Shown: positions 11,111 through 21,826 of the stretch, piece by piece | Layout: every line of letters begins with the position of its first letter | Numbering within the stretch: position 1 is the stretch's first letter | Source of the DNA: Boswellia sacra | Taxonomy: Eukaryota; Streptophyta; Magnoliopsida; Sapindales; Burseraceae | Assembly (NCBI GenBank): GCA_013180625.2 | Contig: SNVD02014651.1 | Location: forward strand, 1 to 64,000 | Direction of reading: 5' to 3' | Length of the DNA: 64,000 nt | The notes under the pieces: generated by a model | Seen by the model: the letters and a program-made list of their open reading frames with translations, nothing else | Told to the model about the DNA's origin: nothing | The model's database searches: none | Made by a program: the position numbers and the translations under genes

Positions 11111-11585
11111 CCTTCTCATGCAGTTCGCCTTTCTCTTCTCACATGGTCATCACTCACCAACTTTCAACTCCCCTCACTTTCCTCATGCAGTAAGTCATCA
11201 CATTCCAGGAGCCTTCCCGCTCATTTATCACTCACCCACCCTCCATCACGTTCCCAGGTATGCTTAAGCACAACTATGATCACTCTTAGTTTCACAAATC
11301 TGTTGAACCATAGCAGCTCATTTTGGTTCTCAAGCTTCATGCAATATTAAATCTCATGCCATATGCTCTAACCCACTACTAGTATATTCCCATTATATTA
11401 AAGTGTTTCAAGTCATTCATTACCAAACCTCCTTTTTGATACGTTTTTGCAATGCAAAGCCTTCAACATTCTTTATATTTGTTTGAAGAAATTTCCACTT
11501 ACATGCGACATATTAAAAATCATGCATTCCACATCCAAGATAGATTATTTTATTTGTTTGTTTAGATGATTTATATTCTTAGGCC

Positions 11586-11730
11586 AAGGAATGCTCGCCC
11601 TTCGCATACAGCTCGCCCTTAGCGAGCCCGCCCTTTGCATACTCGCCCCTCGCGAGATCGCCCATGGTTACTTGGGTACTGCCCCTCGTTCGCTCGCCCT
11701 TCACCCGCTCGCCTCTCGCCAACTAGGCCT
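11586..11730. repeat. Degenerate CTCGCCC repeat
   Basis: Repeated GCTCGCCCTTCGC / TCGCCCCTCGCGAG words, at least seven, related to the minisatellite upstream. The AT-rich stretch between them (11200-11585) shows no feature. Confidence 0.6.
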
Positions 11731-11845
11731 CACTTTTTGATGCATGTATATGTAATAAATTACATATTTGGGCCGGCCTCCTCATACATTTAATTTATAG
11801 CCCAGAACAACTAAATAGTCCCTACGTCGACCCGTTAGTCGACTT

Positions 11846-11862
11846 GGGACTGGAGGGACTAC
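11846..11862 (+). promoter_or_regulatory. Polypurine tract
   Basis: The purine-rich GGGACTGGAGGGACTAC lies directly before the 3' LTR start TGTTATGG. This is the expected plus-strand priming site. Confidence 0.7.
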
Positions 11863-12356
11863 TGTTATGGCCATAACAAAATTGGGCCTCAATTATTTCT
11901 AATTCAGTAAGCCTATTACTGAAGCCCATTATCTGGGCCTAGTTATTTCTAATTCAGTAAACCCATTACTGAAGCCCATCATCTGAGCCTAATTATTCCT
12001 AATTCAGTAAGCCCATTACTGAAGCCCATCATCTGGGCCTACTATCTGGGTCCCACAATGATCCATCTTGACCCCTATATAAACCCTCCGAAATATTACT
12101 CAAGGTATACACACTTTTCTGAACTCACTCTCTCTCTAGATTTCCTTCACTTTTGAGAGCTTCTCTCTCTAGGAAATTCTCCCAGAAAATTCCGGAGTGC
12201 CGGAAACTGGCTTGAGCGTCGGAGGGTCACTGCCGGCACCACCGCCGACACCCCTGACTGTTTTTCTGTGTTCGCAGGACTGGACCCGACGTACGACCCG
12301 AACTCCGACCCGAGCTCCGACCCGCTCCCCGGCCGTCCGGAAACCGTGCATCAACA
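11863..12356 (+). repeat. 3' LTR of gypsy element
   Basis: 494 bp, TG..CA, with TATATAAA at 12075-12082. It is longer than the 5' LTR because it has three rather than two copies of the approximately 50-bp AATTCAGTAAGCCCATTACT unit. Other differences from the 5' LTR are about ten substitutions, mostly transitions. Confidence 0.92.
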
Positions 12357-13117
12357 ATCCCAAATATAGCTTTAGTTGTTCCTTACTCTTGGGATATTGG
12401 TTTCGGAAAATGGTAGAAAGTGTAACTAATTTTTATTTAACATTGTTGGACAACTATGTAGAAATGTCGAATTATCAAACAAATCGACACAATAAATCTA
12501 CACTTTACTTCACAAATTAATTAAAAAATTATCATTTCTTAAATCAAAGTCCAACACTTGTCTTTTTTATTCAAAAAAAAATTATTATTATTATAAATTT
12601 ACGTTTCCCCGACTGGTTTAGTGAAAAATTTCGCTCTTGATTTTAACGTTTGCTTGCTCCTACCAAGCGTCTCTCAGTCTCAGGTGCGTAATGTTCTCTT
12701 CAATTGCAAGAGAATTTTTACAAGCAACAGCAATTTTTTTGGGCTTTCAAGGTAGCATCACAAATTGTACTTTTTACAGAAGCTTCAGCTCGTCATTCTC
12801 TGAGAAGCCCTGGGCTACTTTTTCGACTTTATTAATAATTTTATGCTTAATTTTTCGTTCTTTCTTTCTTTTTCCTTGTTAATTGCAAACTATGAAACTT
12901 GAATCCTAAAAATTAATGGATAAATATTTTTCCAAAAGGCAAACGAAATAAAAGACAAAATTTCGTTTTGATCAACTTAAAGTATAAGATTTTTGCGACT
13001 TATTCTTTATACTTAAAAAAAAAACCAATTTACATTTTAGGTCCAACAGTAATACAGTTGGATCAATGTTTTAGTTGACACAACCTCATCGTATAAAATG
13101 AAATGCATTTAATACTA
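12357..13117. repeat. Paralogous host segment, copy A part 2
   Basis: Aligns by eye with about 43940-44600. Shared landmarks are AGCTTTAGTTG / AGCTTTGGTTG, TTAATAATTTTATGCTTAA, AATTGAATCCTAAAAATTAA and ACTCAT-free AT tracts. It lies between the gypsy and Harbinger insertions and ends with the Harbinger target CTA (13115-13117). No coding sequence is seen. Confidence 0.65.
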
Positions 13118-13639
13118 GGCTGCGTTTGATACACCGTACAGAATTGTATAATTATTATCTGTAACGGATAGCATTGTATTGAATTATATAGTATAGAAAA
13201 TGAGTAAATTGTATACTATGTTTAGTTTGTCATTGTATTGAATAAATGTTAACCAATACTGTGTTTGGTTTCTCATTGTATTGGATAAATGTTAACTAAT
13301 ACAATGTTTGGTAGAAAAATGAATTGGATTGTATTAAATTTTTTTGTATATTAAAATAATTTTAAAATTATATTTAATAAATACTGAAAAAAGATTATCA
13401 ATTTAGAAAAATCATAGGATGCTGGAAATTTTTTTCAATACATAAATAAATTAATATATTTGAAATTACTTATTATTAAAATTGTAATGATATGAAGAGT
13501 GTATTTTAAAGTACACACTGTATTTTTTACGTACTTGAAACTAGGATTATTACCTAAAAATAAATTTTCCTTACAAAAAAAACAACTTTCTCTAGAATAT
13601 AGGATCTTAATTATTTAATCAAAGTACATTAATTAAGGA

Positions 13640-14515
13640 AAAATTGAAAAAATAGACATAATTAGGGGCCTGTACTGAAATTTAGACATATCATGTAAAA
13701 TTTTCATGCCATGGACACTTTGCTCACAAAATGATCAAAATACCCTTATGTAATTGATTTCACTTGCCATTGACATTTTGCATCCAACACTCGACACGTT
13801 CGGTGAAAGTGAAATCAATTTTGTTGAGTGCCGAATGCAAAATCCGAAGAGTTTACAGTGTCGGATTCTTCATCCGACACTCGACAAAATGGTTTTCACT
13901 TTCATCCGACATATCGAGTGTCGGCTATCTGACACATCTCGAGTGTCAGATGAAGAATCCGACACTGTAATTCCTCTTCGATGATGTATCCGACACTCGA
14001 ATTCGACTCTCGATAAAATTGTTTTCACTTTCATCCGACACTCGACACGTCGAGTGAAAATGAAATCAAATTTGTCGAGTGTCGAATACAAAATCAGAAG
14101 AGTTTACAGTGTCAGATTCTTCATCCGACACTTGACAAAATGGTTTTCACTTTCATCCGACATGTCAAGTGTCGACTATCCGACACATCTCGAGTGTCGG
14201 ATGAAGAATCCAACACTGTAATTCCTCTTCGATGATGTATCCGACACTCGAATCCGACTCTCGACAAAATTGTTTTCACTTTCATCCGAAACTCGACACG
14301 TCGGGTGAAAGTGAAATCAATTTTGTCGAGTGTCGAATGCAAAATCCGAAGAGTTTACAGTGTCAGATTCTTCATCCGACACTCGACAAAATGGTTTTCA
14401 CTTCTATCCGACATGTCGAGTGTCGGATGAAGAATCCGACACTATAATTCCTCTTCGATGATGTATCTGACACTCGAATCCGACTCTCGACAAAATTGTT
14501 TTCACTTTCATTCGT
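13640..14515. repeat. CGACACTCGA hairpin array, about 249-bp unit, three copies
   Basis: From about 13640 the sequence resembles the left arm of the element at 1778 (AATTAGGGG..TTTTCATGCCATGGAC). From 13790 three tandem units start near 13793, 14040 and 14291. Each unit contains CAGTGTCGGATTCTTCATCC and, 60-100 bp on, its complement, giving hairpin arms of about 28 bp. It also has repeated GTGAAAGTGAAATCAATTTT / TTTTCACTTTCA pairs. No right-hand arm of the original element is found, so this looks like a truncated fold-back element inside the Harbinger element. Short ORFs here are repeat artefacts. Confidence 0.8.
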
Positions 14516-14711
14516 GTCGAGTTATCAACATATATTTTACCCAAATTCAAAACCAAGCCATTCCTCTTTACCTATAACTATATCCAAAATGTGTTAAATG
14601 TTAAGCAAAGTCATGGTCCTTTCCTTAAAAGCTTAAGCACAAATGCCAATTTCCTTTCACCCTTCAATGATTTGATTACAGAAATGTTTGAAGGTTTTTC
14701 TAGTATACGAG

Positions 14712-15611
14712 TTAAGGCTTCCAATTCATCCCCATAGTTGTTAGCTCATCAGCAATGTCACTCCTATCCTCTTCATCACTAAAAATATGCTTAGCGAGCA
14801 TAGTCATGCATTCAACAAAGTTAGCATAGACTTGTTCAAACTTTGCTGCCATTTCTCTCATACCACTAACAATGTTATCTCTTGACCTTCCTCTTTTCCT
14901 ACTTGAAGATTGTGATGTTGATTTATAACTCGGTTGAGAATTACCACCTGGTTGGCCCACTGATATTGGAGAGTAATCATCACCAAGCTCAACATCATCT
15001 TCATTGTTGATTTCATCATTCACTCTCTCAGCCATCTCACATGGGGTTTCTGCTCCCAACCCGATTGCATGATCGATTCCAAAGATATTGACTAGCCTCT
15101 CATATATGGGGAATGGCTTGTTACGCCAACTTGTTGCATCTTTGTGAGACTGCAATAACATTACAACTTCAATTAGTTAATTAATATATAATATATGTAA
15201 TAATATATTAAAATTAAGATAAGAGATAAAAATAACCTGTACATATGCCTCCCAAACAGAATCACTATCAACCTTCACACATTTCTTTACATCATTCCAT
15301 CCAAAGCTACTTGTGTTCAACATATCAAAAATGACACCATATTGTTTCTTCCATTTTCTCATCATTGAGTCAATATGTGGGGAAGCCCTTATATTACAAT
15401 TTGGCAACATCTTTGACATTTCTCTTTCAATTTGTAAGATTGTACCAAGTTTAAATGTACCATCATCTGTACGACCTCCTTCAGCAACTACCATGTCTAA
15501 TATGTATGCTTCTTCTTCATCCTTGGTCCACAATCGCCTTGTTCCTCTTTTCTTATTACTTGGCCCAATGTTATGTGTAGAATCTTTAAGATCCATTCCT
15601 AAAAATGACAT
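14712..15611 (-). CDS. Harbinger Myb/SANT-like DNA-binding protein, two exons
   Basis: Exon 1 is 15611-15237 and exon 2 is 15149-14712. The intron has GT (after VQ) and AG (TTATTGCAG) borders and keeps frame, giving about 270 residues. Residues 20-125 form a Myb/SANT-like (Myb_DNA-bind_3 type) domain: RLWTKDEEEAYILDMVV, a central MMRKWKKQYGVIFDML helix, SSFGWNDVKKCV and WEAYVQ, continuing SHKDATSWRNKPFPIYERL. The C-terminal part is acidic, then serine-rich (SSSRKRGRSRD), then a helical tail ending MGMNWKP. In PIF/Harbinger elements this second protein binds subterminal DNA and helps the transposase enter the nucleus. The frame is intact, so the gene may still be functional. Confidence 0.85.
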
Positions 15612-15765
15612 GTCATTGTTATTAAGTTATAAATAATCACACTTATGTAGGCACGCATCACGATAATAAAACAACTGCATAATACCACAAACAACAATAA
15701 CATTGATTTCACAGAAATAGAAACAAAGAAAACAAGTAAAATCCATAATGTATCAAGCTGTCAAC

Positions 15766-17223
15766 TTAAAAAGCATAGCGTACTTGACTCAACAACCTAC
15801 ATCTAAACACGGAACTATATAGTCCTAAATTATAACTTTGTCTTCTGTTTCCTTGCCACTCATTAAACATTCTCTCTGCTAATTGATTCCTCCAAGCTGC
15901 CCATTGATCAGAAGGTTCATTTGGGGTTATGTCATGACCATCTTGTGTTTCCATAGCAGGAACCTCGATATCTTCATTTTCTAACGGGCCTACTGACATT
16001 TCTCTCCTAATTAAATTGTGTAACAGGCAACAAGCAGTAATTATCCGACATTGAGTTTTGAGTGGAAAGAAAGATGGGCTTCGAAGAATAGCCCATCGCA
16101 TCTTAAGTAACCCAAAACATCGCTCTATCACATTCCTTGCTGCTGAATGTTTCATATTGAAAAACTCCTCCCTGCTTTGAGGTGCACAACCATCTCTCCA
16201 TTATGAGAGGTGATATCTTGTTCCTCTATATGGTGCAAGGAACCCTTCACTATTTGTATACCCGGCATCAACAAGGTAATAATAACCTAACAAATACAAA
16301 ATTAGTTAAAAAAAAAATTAGGACACTTTGGTATTGATAACTGACCATTTAAAAATACACACTTTCTCAAATTAGCTTAAGAAATCTTACCAGTGGGTAC
16401 TTTCAAGCCAGTCGGCTTACTTAAGGCATCAAGAAGTACTCTAGAGTCAGATGCTGAACCTTCCCATCCAGGCACGATAAAAATAAACTTCATATACCAT
16501 GAACACACTCCTAAAACATTAGTAGCAATTTCTCCTTTTTTTGTGCGATATCTTGGCTTATCTTTCTCAGGCACACGAACCTTAATATACGTTCCATCCA
16601 AGGCCCCCAAGCAACTCTGCTTTGTGAAGAATTTACTAGATATGTTATAGTAAAAAAAATTAATATTACAAGTTATTAGCTTTAAACGTAAATATACATA
16701 CTTGGAACCACTTCCATCTCCCATTGCAATTGTCAAGCACAAGTTCTGGCATCCCTAGTAAGCAATTCTCTAATTGTAACACTGCATGAAGCACTGAGTT
16801 GAAGTACATACTAATAGTCTCCCCCAATCTTATAAATCTATTACCAAGTGTGCGGTTTTTTACATAATGACCAAGAGTATGTAAAAACATACACACTTGC
16901 TCTTCTATAGTAACAATTCCATCAGTCTTTAATCTTCCAGTACTTCGAAGTAACTCATATAATAACCCAAATGTGTGTCTATCCTTCCTAAGTTGACTAA
17001 TACTTTCAACATCACTACTTATTATGCGATCAATATAAGCTAATCGAGTTTCACGCATAACAAATGTGCAGTTACACAGCATTTTTCTTTCATGGTGTCT
17101 TTGGATGATCTCCATCATAGACAACATCATCATCATGGATATGGACATTAATTCCAAGTGCCACATTGTCAGCAACATGTAAAATCGAGACATTCTTTCA
17201 TCCATATCTAAGAAATAATACAA
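15766..17223 (-). pseudogene. PIF/Harbinger DDE transposase, one nonsense codon
   Basis: Three exons join in frame: 17223-16702, 16616-16391 and 16286-15766. Introns have GTATG..GCAG and GTAAG..TTAG borders, giving about 422 codons. Exon 1 has a helical N-terminal region (DUF8040-like) with RLAYIDRII, FGLLYELLRSTGRL, TIEEQVCMFLHTLGH and NRFIRLGETISMYFNSVLHAV. The catalytic triad is visible: D in [11 protein letters not shown] in [12 protein letters not shown], and E in NVIERCFGLLKMRW, near the end of the DDE_Tnp_4-type fold. TAA at 16201-16203 interrupts YHLS/WRDG, where related proteins have an acidic residue, so a single base change inactivates it. It would cut and rejoin element ends at 3-bp targets. 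The start codon could also be the internal Met about seven residues later. Confidence 0.85.
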
Positions 17224-18824
17224 GTAATCAACATTCTTTCATCCATATCTAACATTTTAACTTCTATTAGTTATCAAAATCTAACATGACTTGCTATGCT
17301 AAAGATAGAACTCACGGAGAGTTAGCAGCAAAAGTAATCAATGAATAATTATAAGTAATTATAAAAAACAAAATCATAACTTCATTGTTATAAGCTACAA
17401 TATAGCTGTGTGCCTTGCTTGATATGAACGTAAAAGCAAAATAATAATAATAATAATGGCTAGTGTGCTACCTTGCTTTTCGCCTACTATTGTGAGGGAC
17501 CTACCATGTTCCAGCAAACTTCACTATCATTAGAGACAATCAACCACTAAAATTCAAAATCCACACCTAACCCCACCAATCTTCCACCAAATGGAATCCA
17601 AAAATGGTGAAGATGATACAATTATGGGACCAACACTATCCATATTTTCAGACTAAGAATCCAAAACTCTCTATTTATTTAGACTCATGCGGAGAATATT
17701 TCCATGCCCATCCAACTAATCATTAATTTGATTACTTTTTCTCTACATATAATTGCTATTTAGAGGGAGGACCTGCATGGTTGCACTTTATAAACCTCTC
17801 CCACTTGAGATTGAGAGACCAGTTTACTGAGTCAACCCTTAGGACTTGTTAATGAACATGTCAATTAATAATTCAAGTTCTGTAGTTTAGCTCCAGAATC
17901 TTGCATATATATTATTATTAATTAGTCTCAAGCAATACCCCTGTAATTTACAACTAAGTTTTCATGCTCTATTTACAATATAATTTTTGGTGACTGTCCT
18001 TACGATGATTAATTTATGGAAACTGAGAGTATTATGATTAATTAATTTATAGAAAGTCTAGGTACAAGTAAGATCCATTCTCGAAATCAACTAAGATCCA
18101 TTCTCAAAATTCATTCTCAAAATCATGATAAACACATGATTTAAGTAACATCAAACACAAAACCAAAATTTGGGTTACCTAAGAAATAACAACAGAACAG
18201 CTCATAATTATAATGCACTGACAGCAACCCAACAAAGCAAAAGCACAAATTGACTAAGCATTTTACATTTCAGAGTATAAAAGAAGGCTATTGATTGAAA
18301 AACAAAATACCATAAGGAGAAAGCGTGAATCAACAAAAAAATTACTTCCCATATTGAAACTCGTTAATAACTATGCGTTACTTGTTTCGGAATGGCAAGG
18401 CTTTTCATGTCAAGCCAAAATTACCTCAAATCGGCAAGGACATCTTCATATTCTCTTCAATCTGCGCCTATGCAGTGAGAGTGAAAGATAGCTTTCAACT
18501 GAGAAGGAAATAGGGCTTTCAAGGGAAAGTGAAAGAAGCGACTTTCTAGAGGAGAAGAAGAGATCCAGATGTTATAGTCATCTAAGATCCAGAGAGCTTT
18601 AGTAGAGATAGGGATGTTGCTGGAGAGAGAGCGTGTTACAGATATGAAACATTGTTCGAGCGTGTTATGGTATTATGCAAAAAGGGATTATACAGCCTTA
18701 ACACATGCCCTCTCCTGGGATAATATATCCACCTCTTATACGATTTTTATGCGATCTGTTACAATCCTATCCCCACATGAAATCCAACCAAACATGAGTT
18801 TAGTTTTACTATTGTCATAACTTG
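17224..18824. other. Noncoding 3' flank inside Harbinger element
   Basis: 1.6 kb between the transposase start and the right terminal repeat. It is AT-rich with simple runs (TAATAA near 17440) and short open frames (18291-18491, 18614-18820) that have no family resemblance. This is upstream of the transposase on its strand, so it should hold the promoter, but no clear TATA-initiator pair stands out. Confidence 0.5.
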
Positions 18825-18862
18825 CCCCTTATAATATCCTATCCAGCGTGCCAAACATGCCC

Positions 18863-19133
18863 CTAATGATTATGTTGAATACTGATTATATGTTCAAATC
18901 ACATTAATTAACTTATTATAATTTTTAGTTTCAATTATTATTATGCTAAAAGTAATATCTCCAATGTAGTCAGATCATTTTCTCTTGCCTGTCCCTTGAA
19001 GCTTTAGTTAACCTATTAGGTTAGCCTACATATATTATTGATCGATGATCCCTGTTAAGTTTTCTCCACTTTCCCAAGAGAATGACAAGGTTTCTTGAAT
19101 AATCTTTTTCATATCACATGCAAGCCAAGTTGT

Positions 19134-19185
<52 letters not shown>

Positions 19186-19985
19186 TTTTAGAGAGGTTAA
19201 TTAAAATATATACCCACACAAAAACTAGTAAATATATAACTTTTTTTTTTGTGGGAGCTAAAGAAACTTGCAAGCTACTTAATTTTAAAGACTCCAATCT
19301 AGAAGAAAGTGGTTCATATGATGTCTTGTTTAATTTCCATGATGTGTAAACATAATCGGTTGTCGTTATTAAAAAAAAAAAAACACATATCTTAAATGAT
19401 TCTTTTATTTTTTAATTTCATCGAATCATTCTAACAATTTTAATTATAAATTCTCAGCAGTGAATAAAAAATTTTATTTGTGTGCGGACTAAAAAAACTA
19501 TTTATATATGCATAAAATCTATTTTATATATTATGCATATTAATATTATTTTTAGTTATTTTTATAATGGTAGAAATATTTGGTATAAATATAACTTTTC
19601 TTATATATCGAATGTTGTACGTTAATTACATATAATTTATTAATTTGTAAAGAATTCTACTTTAATATCTTTATAAAAATGAATATATTTAGACCAATTA
19701 AAAGGAAAACATGTTGATCATTAATTACTTAAGTCTCAAGATTTCTAAAGCGAATGCATGAGAATTTTTTTTTAAAACTATAGAAAATGAGGTTGAAACT
19801 CATTATTCCAGTTTAAATTGATATGATAGTTAATTCTTTGTAACACTCAATCACAATCAACTTTAATATGATATGTCGCTCTATTGCAAAAATTTTGTAC
19901 ATCCTCATCCAATCATTTTGCTTTTCTAATCTCACTCGGTTCCATCACAATCAATCCTTTGGTGATAAAAATGGGAAATTGATAC
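18863..19985. repeat. Paralogous host segment, copy A part 3
   Basis: 18863-19350 aligns with about 44600-45080 (AAAGTAATATCTCCAAT, TCATTTTCTCTTG, TCCAATCTAGA-AGAAAGTG). 19650-19985 aligns with 60686-60730 and 62985-63300 (TTAATATCTTTAT, GCATGAGAA, ACTCATTATTC-AGTTTAAATT, TTCCATCAC-ATCAAT). TTAAT at 19662-19666 is the empty counterpart of the copia insertion at 54504-60685. It includes a (TA)n microsatellite. No gene is seen. Confidence 0.65.
19137..19183. repeat. (TA)n microsatellite
   Basis: About 23 uninterrupted TA dinucleotides. Confidence 0.95.
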
Positions 19986-21435
19986 TGTGACTCCCTTCTT
20001 TTGGCTGAAGTAACAGTTTGTCCCCCACTTTTGGATAAGTAACATAGACACCTCCAGATTCTAACTGCTGTTAGAGAATCTGTTAAGAAAATTACACTGT
20101 AACCCCCCTCTTTTGGCTGAACTACATTCTACCCCGCACTTCTGGATAAATGACATAGACACCTCCAGATTTCATCTACATCTATTATCTTAGCTAGAAT
20201 CTCTTGTGTAAAGACTTAACTACCCTTATTTGTCTTATTCATCAACAATTTTATATTGTGAAGCTTTCTATTGATGTAAATTAAAGAAAAAAAGTTGTTA
20301 TGATGTCAGTAAATAGAAAGAATAAGAATTAAAAAATTAAAAAGTATGTTTTATACAAAAACTAAAAATCTAATGAATAAAATATACTTAATTTTAATAT
20401 TGTATTAAATTGCATTACATAGAATTGAGTAAATTTTATACTGTATTTGGTTTGTCATTGCATTGTATACATGTTAAATAATACTGTGTTTAATAAAAGA
20501 CTGTATTATAGCGTATTAATTTTTTATTCTAAATTAAAATAATTAACAATCAAAATCATATAAATTTTTAATTAAAAATAAAAATTCATAAATTCAAATT
20601 AATAATTATTATAAACTTTAATAAATTTAAATTTTTATTTATAAAAAAGATTGAAAATATTTAACTAAATATGTAAACACATATATATGCAATTAATTAT
20701 TTTAATTATTTTTAATATTTAATTGTTTCAATTAAATTTTATTTAATATAAATAATATATTTAATTTTATAATTTCTCTCTCTCTCTCTACTTTCCCTTT
20801 CTTTTCGTCTCTTATTGCTTCAAGACTCAAGTTGCAGAGTCTTTACTTTCTCTCAGCTGCTATACCACCAGGCAGTTGAAGTTGATTTGAAAAAAAAAAT
20901 AGAAAAAATATTTGCGTACTGCTTCGGTTTTTTATTGATTAATCTACAATAGGTTGTTTCAGATATGAAAATGAGCTGCCATGTAAGAGTTTTACTCGTT
21001 CTTGTGTTTGCAAATAAGATATATGAACCCATATTGACTTCTTTATTTATTAGATTTTTAGTTTTTGTATAAAATATACTTTTTGATTTTTTAATTCTTA
21101 TTCTTTCCATTTACTGACATCATAACAACTTTTTTCTTTAATTTACGTCAATAGAAAGCTTCACAATATAAAATTGTTGATGAATAAGACAAATAAGGGT
21201 AGTTAAGTTTTTACACAATAGATTCTACCTAAGATAATAGATGTACATGGAATCTGGGGGTGTCTATGTCATTTATCCAGAAGTGCGGGCTATAATATAG
21301 TTTAGCCAAAAGAGGGGGTCACTGTGTAATTTTCTTAACAGATTCTTTAACGGTAGTTAGAATCTAGGGGTGTCTATGTTATTTATCTAAAAGTAAGGGA
21401 TAGACTGTTACTTTAGTTAAAAGAAGGGGGTCACA
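19986..21435. mobile_element. Fold-back element with about 400-bp inverted arms
   Basis: About 19986-20392 is the inverted copy of about 21043-21435. The ends are TGTGACTCCCTTCTTTTGG and, reversed, TGTGACCCCCTTCTTTTAA. Each arm itself contains two direct copies of an approximately 110-bp block carrying CTTTTGGCTGAA..ATAGACACCTCCAGATT. The 650-bp loop (20393-21042) resembles 3000-3560 of the Harbinger-like element (ATTGAGTAAATTTTATACTG, TTTCTTTTCGTCTCTT, AGCTGCTATACCACCAGGCA). Either the fold-back element captured it or it was the target. There is no transposase and no clear target duplication. Confidence 0.75.
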
Positions 21436-21826
21436 ACGTAAGATAAGAGGTCCCATGCAAATGATGCAAATTAAAGCAATTCCATCTTTTGGGTTTGGAA
21501 TTCCTTTGCAAGCAGCATTAGAATTAGAAGCATTATTTATCAAAATTAAGTATTAGATGCATATCTCTTAATAATTAAGTCATACAAAAGACCACAAATT
21601 TATCAAAATAAGTGACGATTGATAACAACTTAATGACTCATGCTTGACTTTACCTAAAACTTACATATGGAATGTATCTACTCATACTGTTCTCAACCGC
21701 CATAATATTATAAATTATAACAAAAGACAAGGATTATCTGCTAGTCTGATTTTTAACTGATAGTTTTTTCAAGACAATGATCGTGATCAGGCAAAATATG
21801 CAATTCAACTCTTTATTAACCATGTT
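21436..21826. other. Intergenic DNA 3' of the NHL gene
   Basis: 390 bp of AT-rich DNA downstream of the minus-strand gene. AATAAA-like signals for that strand are not unique, so I assign no poly(A) site. Confidence 0.4.

Larger units (their letters stand above)
5239..12356 (+). mobile_element. Ty3/gypsy LTR retrotransposon, internally deleted
   Basis: This is a complete-ended element of 7118 bp. Two LTRs begin TGTTATGGCC and end CATCAACA, and both outer flanks are the same 5 bp, ATCCC (5234-5238 and 12357-12361). A primer-binding site follows the 5' LTR and a purine-rich tract precedes the 3' LTR. The inside holds gag, an aspartic protease and the last part of integrase, but no reverse transcriptase or RNase H, so the element is non-autonomous. 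The long 3' tail with an antisense ORF and tandem repeats is typical of the plant Tat-type (Retand/Ogre-like) gypsy lineage; lineage assignment is inference. LTR divergence is about 2 percent plus one indel, so insertion is recent. Confidence 0.92.
13118..18862 (-). mobile_element. PIF/Harbinger DNA transposon
   Basis: 5745 bp. The left end GGCTGCGTTTGATACACCG and the reverse complement of the right end GGGCATGTTTGGCACGCTGG are imperfect terminal inverted repeats with the G-rich start typical of PIF/Harbinger. The flanks are both CTA (13115-13117 and 18863-18865), the expected 3-bp target duplication. Both family genes are present on the minus strand, a Myb/SANT-like protein and a DDE transposase. 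Paralogous copy B of the flanking DNA (about 44580-44610) lacks the element, which supports these boundaries. The left 1.5 kb also holds the CGACACTCGA array. Confidence 0.85.

Noticed and set aside
10334..11193. Several 128-248-codon open frames on both strands
   Set aside because: All run through the GC-rich minisatellite and encode repetitive Ala/Arg/Gly/Pro peptides; six frames stay open because of composition, not selection.
13785..14515. Regular repeats that might suggest a CRISPR array
   Set aside because: The units are tandem and contiguous with internal hairpins and no unique spacers, in plant nuclear DNA with no cas genes.
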